A DNA stretch of 64,000 nucleotides, taken from positions 1 to 64,000 of the forward strand of contig NZ_JAHKPN010000012.1 of assembly GCF_018860545.1 (NCBI RefSeq). The letters run 5' to 3'. Below the pieces are notes generated by a model, which searched no databases, had not been told where the DNA came from, and worked only from the letters and a program-made list of their open reading frames with translations. Source of the DNA: Winogradskyella psychrotolerans (GTDB lineage: Bacteria > Bacteroidota > Bacteroidia > Flavobacteriales > Flavobacteriaceae). Both the position numbers and the translations under genes were made by a program. Shown here piece after piece: positions 41,755 through 49,106 of this stretch (its first letter is position 1; the number at the start of each line of letters is the position of its first letter).

Positions 41755-42300
41755 ATGATAAATTTGAATCAATTTAATACGCATAAAATTATATTTCTCA
41801 CACTTTTAATGTGTTTTATTACATTATTTTCATTTGCTCAACAACCAACGGTAAATAAGCAAAACTTTTGGAGTTCTGTAGAATATGGTGGTGGCATTGG
41901 TTTAAATTTTGGGGATGGTTTTTTTAGCAGCTCAGTGTCTCCGAATGCTCTTTATAGGTTTAATCCTTATGTGGCTACAGGTATAGGACTCAATTTCTCA
42001 TATAGCAGTCAAAAAGATGTGTTTACATCTACTGTTTTAGGAGGAAGTATCATAGGGTTATTCAATCCTTACAGGGAAGTTCAAATCTCTACAGAATTTG
42101 AGCAACTACACGTCAGTCGAAAATTTGACGACAGATTCGTGACTAATTTAGAGGAAGACTATTGGTATCCTGCCTTGTTTCTAGGTGCAGGTTATACTAG
42201 TAATAATGTTACTATTGGTATTAGATACGATGTACTATACGACAACGATAAAAGTATCTATTCTGAGGCTTGGATGCCGTTTGTTCGTTTTAGGTTTTAA
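41755..42300 (+). CDS. Small outer-membrane beta-barrel protein
   Basis: 181 aa from the ATG at 41755; a TTG in frame at 41734 would extend it by seven residues, but the signal peptide (KIIFLTLLMCFITLFSFA, then QQP) fits the ATG better. Barrel strands: FWSSVEYGGGIGLNFGDGFFSS, YVATGIGLNFSYS, EVQISTEFEQLHVSRKF, PALFLGAGYTS, NVTIGIRYDVLY, ending AWMPFVRFRF. Proteins of this type beside odhA are sometimes labelled alpha-ketoglutarate decarboxylase by neighbour transfer; the sequence shows only a barrel. Confidence 0.7.
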   Translation: MINLNQFNTHKIIFLTLLMCFITLFSFAQQPTVNKQNFWSSVEYGGGIGLNFGDGFFSSSVSPNALYRFNPYVATGIGLNFSYSSQKDVFTSTVLGGSIIGLFNPYREVQISTEFEQLHVSRKFDDRFVTNLEEDYWYPALFLGAGYTSNNVTIGIRYDVLYDNDKSIYSEAWMPFVRFRF

Positions 42301-42373
42301 TACATTTTGGCATCTAACTGCACCATTAACAAACATTGATACTGATAAAATTCATTACATAGAACACCAGTAA

Positions 42374-42631
42374 CAATTATGGTTTCTATTTTTTATAAAC
42401 GCCAACCATGACATGAGCAATCATTTAGGAACCGAATTAGATGTCGTATTCACTTATAAATGGACAAAGGACGTGAGTTTTAACGCCGGCTATTCGCAAT
42501 GCTTTGCAACAGCAACTATAGAGGTCTTAAAAACTGGTAATAGGGATAACTCTAACAACTGGGCTTGGTTAATGGTTACGGTGAAACCTAGCCTATTTAA
42601 AACAAAAATAAACCATTCAAAAACGAATTAA
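42374..42631 (+). pseudogene. C-terminal remnant of an alginate-export-type porin
   Basis: From 42374 an open frame, just after an in-frame TAA at 42371, encodes about 85 aa with the C-terminal porin signature SNHLGTELDVVFTYKW, FNAGYSQCFATATIEVL and NNWAWLMVTVKPSLFK. Complete members of this family are more than 400 aa with a signal peptide. The first ATG inside is at 42413. The upstream 70 bp in the same frame (to the TAA) look degraded. Remnant of a lost porin; translation doubtful. Confidence 0.6.
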
Positions 42632-42651
42632 TTTTAAAGATCGTAAGATTT

Positions 42652-43101
42652 TTAATTGTGCCTTAAGACACCTGTAAACTCTTTGATGTCAATAACAAAA
42701 ACTACGGACTTTTCATCAGAATCTATTTTAGCCGAAAACTCACTTATAAAATCTAAATCGCGCTGTTCTTTGCGCAAGATGACATCTTTTACTCCTAATG
42801 AAAACTCGTGCAACATGGCTTTTGCACTACTACGCTCTAGTTCTATGTAGGTACCATGAGCCACTACAGATTTCCAATTATCGATGGATGTAATTTCGGC
42901 AACTTCCAATGCTGCCGCATTATGTAGACGTAAGGCATTTACCTTGTGTCCATCACCAGAATAACAAATAATTCTATTGTTGGCATAAAAATAAGTCACT
43001 GGTACAACAAAAGGTTTGTCTTTATAAATATAAGCCAAGTGCCCTATGTAATTAAGGCTTAACACCAACTCGCATTCTTCAATGTTTAAGGATTTTATCA
43101 T
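42652..43101 (-). CDS. Pyridoxamine 5'-phosphate oxidase-family flavin-binding protein
   Basis: 149 aa split-barrel fold. NYIGHLAYIYKDKPFVVPVTYFYANNRIICYSGDGHKVNALR is the FMN-binding barrel start, followed by ALEVAEITSIDNWKSVVAHGTYIEL. Family members bind FMN, and some heme or F420. Substrate unknown. It lies 38 bp downstream of the universal stress protein gene, which has an FNR/CRP-like site upstream, so the pair may be an oxygen- or redox-responsive unit. Confidence 0.8.
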   Translation of the reverse strand: MIKSLNIEECELVLSLNYIGHLAYIYKDKPFVVPVTYFYANNRIICYSGDGHKVNALRLHNAAALEVAEITSIDNWKSVVAHGTYIELERSSAKAMLHEFSLGVKDVILRKEQRDLDFISEFSAKIDSDEKSVVFVIDIKEFTGVLRHN

Positions 43102-43139
43102 GATTTTAAGCTTTAATTATATTTAAATTCGACAGTACT

Positions 43140-43964
43140 TTAATGAGTATGTAATACCAATAATGGTAATTTCATTCTAGATTTTAGCTCCTTACTTGGT
43201 GAGGCACTAAATAAGCGTTTTAAAAATGGTTTATCTTGAGTGATAAATGCCGTTATATCAATGTTATTAGTTTGCAGGTAACTAGAAACAGCATAGTCTA
43301 CAGGCACATCTTCAATAAGATAATACATGCTATCTAATAATGACAATTGTTCTTTATCTGCTAAAGCGATGTTAGAAGTTTCCTTTCCTGATGTGACTCT
43401 TAGAACATGTAGTTTTAATTCAAAATCTTCAATAAAATCTATAATAGCGTCCCGCAAATTAGTGTTTAATGTGCAATGCTTATTTAAAGATACTAAAAAC
43501 GCCTTAACTGGTGAAAATTTATAATTGCTAGGTACCACTAATGTCTTGCAATTTACTTTTTCAACCACATTAATTGTATTGCTTCCAAAAATCACCTCCT
43601 TAACATTGGAAGCACCATTGCTTCCTATCACCACAAAATCTATTGAATATTTCTTAACTGCCTGATTTACGGCGTCGGTAAATGCATCATAATCAATGAG
43701 CAATTCAAAATGATAGTCTTTAGTTTTAGTATCATCTTTCAATTTTTCTAATAAAGCATTTAGTTTTTTCTTTGGTTTGTCCGTTATAGCATCGTGAATA
43801 GAATTTTTGGGAGAATTCAGTAAATCGTCCGACACATAACTTCCTAATTTATGTACATACATCACATAAAACGTACATGTTTTAGATTCAAAAAACTCCA
43901 TAGCATACGTGATAGCATTTGTAGCATTCTTAGAAAAATCCGTGAGTAAAAGAATCTTTTTCAT
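43140..43964 (-). CDS. Universal stress protein, two UspA-like domains
   Basis: 274 aa with two half-domains. Half 1 (about 1-147) opens ILLLTDFSKNATNAITYAM and carries the ATP motif G-x2-G-x9-G-S in VIGSNGASNVKEVIFGSN, so it should bind ATP. Half 2 (about 155-274) is diverged and lacks that motif. A palindrome ATGAT-ATAA-ATCAT lies 49-62 bp upstream of the start. Likely a stress or low-oxygen-induced protein; induction is inferred. Confidence 0.88.
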   Translation of the reverse strand: MKKILLLTDFSKNATNAITYAMEFFESKTCTFYVMYVHKLGSYVSDDLLNSPKNSIHDAITDKPKKKLNALLEKLKDDTKTKDYHFELLIDYDAFTDAVNQAVKKYSIDFVVIGSNGASNVKEVIFGSNTINVVEKVNCKTLVVPSNYKFSPVKAFLVSLNKHCTLNTNLRDAIIDFIEDFELKLHVLRVTSGKETSNIALADKEQLSLLDSMYYLIEDVPVDYAVSSYLQTNNIDITAFITQDKPFLKRLFSASPSKELKSRMKLPLLVLHTH

Positions 43965-44012
43965 AATACATGAACTTATTCTTAAAACTAAATAAATCCA
44001 TAAATACCCACA

Positions 44013-44026
44013 ATGATATAAATCAT
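44013..44026 (-). promoter_or_regulatory. FNR/CRP-like palindrome upstream of the universal stress protein gene
   Basis: ATGAT (44013-44017), ATAA, ATCAT (44022-44026): close to FNR TTGAT-N4-ATCAA and to the TGA-N6-TCA core. It lies 49-62 bp upstream of the start, a usual activator position. A second imperfect relation is AATACATGA (43965-43973) with TCATGTATT (44023-44031). Confidence 0.5.
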
Positions 44027-44165
44027 GTATTAAATTTCGTTATCCAAAACTTATCACTTTATAGTTGTCTAGAAACGTTTAAGGCTGATGTATTAAATCT
44101 ATATGAAGCAATAGAGCTTCTCTTATTATGTTTAAAAGTCTAGAAATAGAACTCGTTCTTTAAAC

Positions 44166-44357
44166 CTAATATACAAGAGGTTCTTCTAACTCAAAATGTG
44201 GAATTAAATGATTAAAGGTTGCTAATTTAACCTTAAAAGTCTGCAGAGAATCTATCTCTTCTGAAATTTCTTTAGGACTTACCCGTCTATTTTCAGAAAA
44301 ATAAATAGCAATAAAAATTGCTGCTTTTATACCGCATTGACAAGCTTTTAAAAACAT
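44166..44357 (-). pseudogene. Truncated Rrf2-family transcriptional regulator
   Basis: 63 aa from the ATG at 44357 (a TTG directly before it is in frame). Residues 1-37 follow the Rrf2 winged-helix N-terminus (FLKACQCGIKAAIFIAIYFSEN, then RRVSPKEISEEIDSLQTFKVKL, compare the family SPxxFTAKIL). After about residue 45 the homology stops; the wing, the GGF segment and the effector cysteines of full Rrf2 proteins (about 140 aa) are absent, and no other frame downstream restores them. It is a decayed or shortened gene. A 21-bp palindrome stands 12 bp upstream. Confidence 0.6.
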
Positions 44358-44368
44358 CAATTAAGTTG

Positions 44369-44389
44369 TTATAGTTTTCAAAACTATAA
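44369..44389 (-). promoter_or_regulatory. Perfect palindrome upstream of the Rrf2 remnant
   Basis: TTATAGTTTT-C-AAAACTATAA, arms of 10 nt around a single central base. Rrf2 regulators bind palindromes of about this size, so it is probably the old autoregulatory operator. The 10-nt arms are exact. Confidence 0.5.
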
Positions 44390-44431
44390 TTCCTAATTCA
44401 AATAAGATAAAACTATCCGATATGAATTAAT

Positions 44432-44782
44432 TTAAAAATATTGAGATTTATACCACACTTTTTGCCATTCGCGTTGCAAAATAATAAAAGTAACATCTTC
44501 TGACAACTTTAAAGCATCACTGCCATCAAGTGATCTGATTTTAACTTCGGGTACATCTACAATATAAAGTAGATTTAAATAATCTGAAAATTTAGAATTG
44601 ATAAGATTAAAAATAGTCTCTTGAAATACCAACTTTAGACTGGTCGGTAAGGTTTCTTCATCAAATTCTAAATCGATATTAGCAAAAAGCAGATCCTTAT
44701 TAAGTTGAATAATAAGTTTCTTATAAAGCTGTAATGTCTCTGCTTCAATAATTAAATCTTCAAAATTTGACGGTAAATTCAT
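44432..44782 (-). CDS. Hypothetical helical protein, 116 aa
   Basis: Soluble and acidic, no signal peptide or TM helix. Helices: EDLIIEAETLQLYKKLIIQLNKDLL, LPTSLKLVFQETIFNLINSKFSDYLNLLYI, then VKIRSLDGSDALKLSEDVTFIIL and a C-terminal REWQKVWYKSQYF. 6 bp after the polyprenyl synthase gene, so probably the second gene of that unit. Family not recognised; function unknown. Confidence 0.7.
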   Translation of the reverse strand: MNLPSNFEDLIIEAETLQLYKKLIIQLNKDLLFANIDLEFDEETLPTSLKLVFQETIFNLINSKFSDYLNLLYIVDVPEVKIRSLDGSDALKLSEDVTFIILQREWQKVWYKSQYF

Positions 44783-44788
44783 TGGACT

Positions 44789-45763
44789 TTAAACTCGTCT
44801 ATTCATTAATTGTTCTCCAAACAAGCGCAGCGATTGCTTTTTATCATCAGAAATATTTAGAGTTTCTAAAACCTCAAAAGCCTTATTGGTATAATCTTTT
44901 ACCGCATTTAGAGTCGCCTCTGAAGCTCCAGAGGTATTGAATAACGCTTTTACCTTTTCTACTTTATTAGTATTAGGAAGTTCTGAATTAGACATAAATG
45001 TTTTTAAATTTAAAGTGTCATCGTCAGAACCTAATTCTATAGTTTTAAGATACAAATAGGTCTTTTTATTTTCAATAATATCACCTCCTACTTGTTTTCC
45101 AAAGGTTTCAGGATTTCCAAAAGCATCTAAATAATCGTCTTGTAACTGAAAAGCGATGCCTAAATAGCGTCCAAATTCATAGATAGCATTTTGATCTTCA
45201 ATTGACGCTTTTGCTACAATAGCTCCCATTTTCATGGCAGCACCAACTAAAACTGCTGTTTTAAATTCAATCATTTTTAAATACTCTACGACAGTTACAT
45301 CATCTCGTGTTTCAAAATCAATATCATATTGCTGACCTTCACAAACTTCCAAAGCTGTTTTACTAAATAATTTAGCCAAATCTTGAAATGTTTGCGCATC
45401 ATAATTCTCAAACAATTGATAAGCCAAAATTAACATGGCATCACCAGAAAGAATTCCGGTATTTAAATCCCATTTTTCATGAACCGTTTGTTTCCCGCGT
45501 CTCAATGGTGCATCGTCCATTATATCATCATGAACCAAAGAAAAATTATGAAACACCTCTATAGATAAAGCGGCATCCAAAGCATTTTCCTTGGTTTCTC
45601 CAAAAACCTCAGCCGCCATTAATGTTAAAATAGGTCGTAATCGTTTTCCACCTAATTCTAAAATATAATTAATAGGATTGTATAAATTCTTAGGCTCTCG
45701 GTCTACTGTAAAACTTTCTAAATACTTCAGAAAGGACTTTTGGTACTTCTCAATATGTTGCAT
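44789..45763 (-). CDS. Polyprenyl (isoprenyl) diphosphate synthase
   Basis: 324 aa all-helical. First aspartate-rich motif HDDIMDDAPLRRG, second motif QLQDDYLDAFG, plus GGKRLRPILTLM and the KTAVLVGAAMKMG segment. Condenses isopentenyl diphosphate onto an allylic primer. The residues before the first motif that would set chain length (FSLVHDD) do not decide between FPP, GGPP and longer products. A TATTTTTG box lies 5 bp before the ATG on the minus strand. Confidence 0.9.
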   Translation of the reverse strand: MQHIEKYQKSFLKYLESFTVDREPKNLYNPINYILELGGKRLRPILTLMAAEVFGETKENALDAALSIEVFHNFSLVHDDIMDDAPLRRGKQTVHEKWDLNTGILSGDAMLILAYQLFENYDAQTFQDLAKLFSKTALEVCEGQQYDIDFETRDDVTVVEYLKMIEFKTAVLVGAAMKMGAIVAKASIEDQNAIYEFGRYLGIAFQLQDDYLDAFGNPETFGKQVGGDIIENKKTYLYLKTIELGSDDDTLNLKTFMSNSELPNTNKVEKVKALFNTSGASEATLNAVKDYTNKAFEVLETLNISDDKKQSLRLFGEQLMNRRV

Positions 45764-45832
45764 AAGACAAAAATAATGTATTAAACATATTTTAAACTAA
45801 TGTTAGCCATGTTAAAAAACCATTAAAACTTT

Positions 45833-45860
45833 GGAAACTTTTTTGGTTTTTAAAGTTTCC
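45833..45860 (+). promoter_or_regulatory. Inverted repeat overlapping the TetR promoter (operator candidate)
   Basis: GGAAACTTT (45833-45841), 10 nt, AAAGTTTCC (45852-45860). Perfect 9-bp arms over 28 bp, overlapping the -33 box and spacer of the promoter at 45842-45873. This is the usual geometry of TetR autorepression. Confidence 0.6.
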
Positions 45861-45873
45861 TGACGTAGTTTTG
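45842..45873 (+). promoter_or_regulatory. Promoter of the TetR-efflux operon
   Basis: TTTG (45842-45845), 20-nt spacer, TAGTTTTG (45866-45873) followed by C. Full -7 consensus; spacer one nt longer than the usual 19. A hairpin TCCGC-TTTT-GCGGA (45893-45906) lies in the leader, ending 8 nt before the ATG. Confidence 0.65.
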
Positions 45874-45892
45874 CGCCTGAATAAAATGAGAC

Positions 45893-45906
45893 TCCGCTTT
45901 TGCGGA
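45893..45906 (+). promoter_or_regulatory. Hairpin directly upstream of the TetR start codon
   Basis: TCCGC, loop TTTT, GCGGA (perfect 5-bp GC-rich stem). It would cover the ribosome landing region of the message from the promoter at 45842-45873; a translation-control role is possible but unproved. Confidence 0.35.
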
Positions 45907-45914
45907 ATACTGAG

Positions 45915-46514
45915 ATGAAAGATAAAATAATATTAAAATCCACTGATTTATTCCTAAACCTAGGGTTTAAGAGCGTTACCATGGATGATATTGCAAATGA
46001 AATGGGCATTTCTAAAAAAACCATTTACCAGCATTTTCAGAATAAAACAAAATTGGTAGAAGCCACTGCCATGCATGTTTTTGAAAATATTTCGACTGGT
46101 ATCGACTGTATTTGCAATCTCAACCAAAATCCGATAGAAGAGATTTATGAGATTAAACGTTTTGTAATGTTAAATCTAAAAGACGAAAAATCGTCTCCAC
46201 AGTATCAGCTTCAGAAGTATTATCCAAAAATCTATGCATCTTTAAAAGGCAAACAATTTGAAAAAATGATTAGCTGCGTGACACGTAATTTAGAACGCGG
46301 CGTGAGTCTGCAACTTTACAGAGACACTATAGATGTAGATTTTATAGCGCGTATGTACTTTAATGGCATGCTTTCTTTAAAAGATCAGGATATTTTTCCA
46401 CGCGATACATATACTATGAAAGATCTCATGAATAATTATATAGAATACCATGTAAGAGGCATTTGCTCAACAAAAGGATTAGAAACACTAACTTTATTAA
46501 ACACCAACCAATAA
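45915..46514 (+). CDS. TetR/AcrR-family transcriptional regulator of the efflux operon
   Basis: 199 aa from the ATG at 45915; a TTG at 45900 is in frame but lies inside the leader hairpin. HTH at about 18-55 (NLGFKSVTMDDIANEMGISKKTIYQHFQNKTKLV), ligand-binding helices after. Probable local repressor of the RND operon, with an operator-like inverted repeat at its promoter. 6 bp upstream of the TolC gene. Confidence 0.9.
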   Translation: MKDKIILKSTDLFLNLGFKSVTMDDIANEMGISKKTIYQHFQNKTKLVEATAMHVFENISTGIDCICNLNQNPIEEIYEIKRFVMLNLKDEKSSPQYQLQKYYPKIYASLKGKQFEKMISCVTRNLERGVSLQLYRDTIDVDFIARMYFNGMLSLKDQDIFPRDTYTMKDLMNNYIEYHVRGICSTKGLETLTLLNTNQ

Positions 46515-46520
46515 AAACTG

Positions 46521-47846
46521 ATGAAAAAAACACTGATTATAGTAGTAGGTTTCATAATTTTTCAAACAGGGTTTGCCCAAGAGCAACCTCAAAGTTTTTC
46601 GTTACAAGAGGCGATTAACTATGCCTTAGAAAATAACCGAACCGCTATTAATGCAGCAAGAGATATTGATGCTGCTGAAAAACAGAAATGGGAAACTACA
46701 GCAACGGGTTTACCGCAAATTGATGCTAGTATAAGTTATACCAACAACATTAAGCAACAGTTCGATGCTATTGATTTTGATCAGGATGGTGTGGTAGATT
46801 TTGGTGCCAAACAATCTATGAATCCATCCGTAACCTTAAACCAACTACTTTTTGATGGCTCTTATATTGTAGGGTTACAATCTGCTAAAGTATTTTTGGA
46901 AATCTCTAAAAATGCCAAAACAAAAACAGATTTAGAAGTTAGAAAAGCTGTAATTAACGCTTATGGTAATGTACTCTTAGCAAATGAAAGTGTTGAGATT
47001 TTAAGACGAAACGTATCTGTTTTAGAAAAAAATCTTTTTGAGACTGAAAAAATATTCGAAAATGGATTGGAAGAAGAAGAAAGTGTAGAGCAGTTACAAA
47101 TTACGCTATCTGGTTTAAAAAGTAATTTAAATAAAACCGAACGTCTTCAAAATATCGCACTTCAAATGTTAAACATCAATTTAGGTATTGATGTATACAA
47201 CGACACACTATTAACAGATACCTTAGAAACCTTAACCGTTAATAATATTAATCTCGAAATTCTTACCGCTGAAACAAGCGTAGAGAATAATATTGATTAC
47301 AAAATTGCCAATAATGATAAAGTTTCTAAAGAACTACTTGTTAAACTTGAGCAAAGTAAAGCGCTCCCAACATTAAGCGCTTATTTAAATGGTGCCTATG
47401 TAGGGAACAGTGATGAGTTTACCTATTTTGATAAAGAACAACGATGGATTGGCACTTCTGCATTTGGTGTAACGCTTAGTATTCCTATTTTTAGTTCTGG
47501 AATGCGAAACGCCTCTACCCAACGCGCTAAAATAAATTTAGAAAAAGCCGAAACGGATCTAACAGAAACAGAACAACGCATCAAACTTGAAATTGCATCC
47601 GCTAAAAGTGATTATCAATTTGCTATAGAGGATTATGAAAATAAGAAAGAAAATTTAGCACTCGCCGAACGTATAGAAACTAAAAACCAAACTAAGTTTT
47701 TTGAAGGTATAGGTTCTAGCTTCGAGCTTAGACAAGCACAAACACAATTATATTCAGCACAACAAGAATTATTACAAGCCATGTTAGATGTTGTAAACTC
47801 TAAAGCTGAATTAGAAACCGTTCTTAATACACCAACCACTAATTAA
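46521..47846 (+). CDS. TolC-family outer-membrane efflux protein
   Basis: 441 aa. Signal peptide to about residue 19 (TGFA, then QEQ), repeated helical OEP halves: SLQEAINYALENNRTAINAARDIDAAEKQKWE, LETEKIFENGLEEEESVEQLQ, TLSIPIFSSGMRNASTQRAKINLEKAETDL. Forms the trimeric outer-membrane duct for the RND pump encoded downstream. 16 bp before the adaptor gene. Confidence 0.93.
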   Translation: MKKTLIIVVGFIIFQTGFAQEQPQSFSLQEAINYALENNRTAINAARDIDAAEKQKWETTATGLPQIDASISYTNNIKQQFDAIDFDQDGVVDFGAKQSMNPSVTLNQLLFDGSYIVGLQSAKVFLEISKNAKTKTDLEVRKAVINAYGNVLLANESVEILRRNVSVLEKNLFETEKIFENGLEEEESVEQLQITLSGLKSNLNKTERLQNIALQMLNINLGIDVYNDTLLTDTLETLTVNNINLEILTAETSVENNIDYKIANNDKVSKELLVKLEQSKALPTLSAYLNGAYVGNSDEFTYFDKEQRWIGTSAFGVTLSIPIFSSGMRNASTQRAKINLEKAETDLTETEQRIKLEIASAKSDYQFAIEDYENKKENLALAERIETKNQTKFFEGIGSSFELRQAQTQLYSAQQELLQAMLDVVNSKAELETVLNTPTTN

Positions 47847-47862
47847 TAAATCACTATCACAA

Positions 47863-49044
47863 ATGAAATATATATTTCCATTACTAATCATAGCCATGTT
47901 TACCGTTTCGTGTTCTAGCGAAAAGAAAAACTCTGTCGAAAATGTCATTGAAAATGGCAACCTCGAAACCCTTAGGACCAAAAGAGGAGAACTCGTTGGA
48001 GAACAACAAGCTATAAACGATAAGATTAAACTCTTAGATGAAAAAATAAAAACCTTAGATACGGTAAAACATGTACCACTAATTACAACGTTTAAAGCTG
48101 AAGCTGAAGTTTTCAATCATGTTTTAGAACTACAAGGAAACGTGACAACTAAAGATCTTTTAACGATTACACCAGAATACAGCGGTATTTTAACTAATGT
48201 TTACGTCAAAGAAGGTCAAAAAGTAACTAAAGGACAAACTTTAGCAAAGATTGATGATGGTGGCTTAAGTCAGCAACTGTCACAATTAAAAATCCAAGCC
48301 GAATTAGCCAAAACTACATACGAGCGTCAGCAACGTCTATGGGATCAAAACATTGGTAGTGAAATTCAATTTTTACAATCAAAATCTACCTATGAGTCAC
48401 AAGAAGAAGCTGTAAATCAATTAAAACAACAAATTTCTAAAACAACAGTTACAGCCCCTTTTTCTGGAACTATTGACGATATTATTACAGAGCAAGGATC
48501 TGTTGTTGCTGCAGGGCAATCACCATTGATGCGTATTGTGAATTTAGACAATATGTATATTGAAACTGAAGTGCCAGAACGTTACGTTTCAGATGTTACA
48601 AAAGGCAAAAATGTAAGTGTAAATATTCCTGTTTTGGGAAAAACAATCGAAACAAAAATTCGTCAAGCCGGTGATTTTATCAATCCTGCCAACCGAACAT
48701 TTAAAGTTGAAGTTGAAATTCCTAACAAGGATAAATCTATTAAACCTAATCTATCTGCACGATTAAAAATTAACGATTATACGAGTGAAAATGCCTTGTT
48801 AATTCCCCAAAGTGTCGTTTCTGAGAATTCGGAAGGTGAGCAATATGTATATGTTGTTATGGACAAAAACGAAAAAGGGATTGGTACCGCAAAACGCGTT
48901 ATTATTGAAACAGGAAAAACTCAAGAGGACATCATTGAAGTTTTGAAAGGTCTTGAAGATGGAGCAGAAATTATTAAAGAAGGAGCGCGTAGTGTAAGAG
49001 ACGGTCAATCCGTTGAAGTTCTTAAAATAGACGAGAAGAACTAG
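47863..49044 (+). CDS. RND efflux periplasmic adaptor (HlyD/AcrA family lipoprotein)
   Basis: 393 aa. Lipobox ending TVSC (Cys17), coiled-coil hairpin (NVIENGNLETLRTKRGELVGEQQAINDK and KIQAELAKTTYERQQRLWDQ), lipoyl half (GILTNVYVKEGQKVTKGQTLAKID), beta-barrel and MP domain (LIPQSVVSENSEG). Connects the inner-membrane pump to the TolC protein. Middle gene of the efflux operon. Confidence 0.93.
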   Translation: MKYIFPLLIIAMFTVSCSSEKKNSVENVIENGNLETLRTKRGELVGEQQAINDKIKLLDEKIKTLDTVKHVPLITTFKAEAEVFNHVLELQGNVTTKDLLTITPEYSGILTNVYVKEGQKVTKGQTLAKIDDGGLSQQLSQLKIQAELAKTTYERQQRLWDQNIGSEIQFLQSKSTYESQEEAVNQLKQQISKTTVTAPFSGTIDDIITEQGSVVAAGQSPLMRIVNLDNMYIETEVPERYVSDVTKGKNVSVNIPVLGKTIETKIRQAGDFINPANRTFKVEVEIPNKDKSIKPNLSARLKINDYTSENALLIPQSVVSENSEGEQYVYVVMDKNEKGIGTAKRVIIETGKTQEDIIEVLKGLEDGAEIIKEGARSVRDGQSVEVLKIDEKN

Positions 49045-49106
49045 AAGGCTACTTTTAATCTTCAAAAAACTAACCAACAATTCAAACGTCTAAAACATAA
49101 AGACAA

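Noticed and set aside
42185..42373. 62-aa frame overlapping the barrel gene end
   Set aside because: It is the +1 shadow of the barrel gene; only its downstream part borders the porin remnant.
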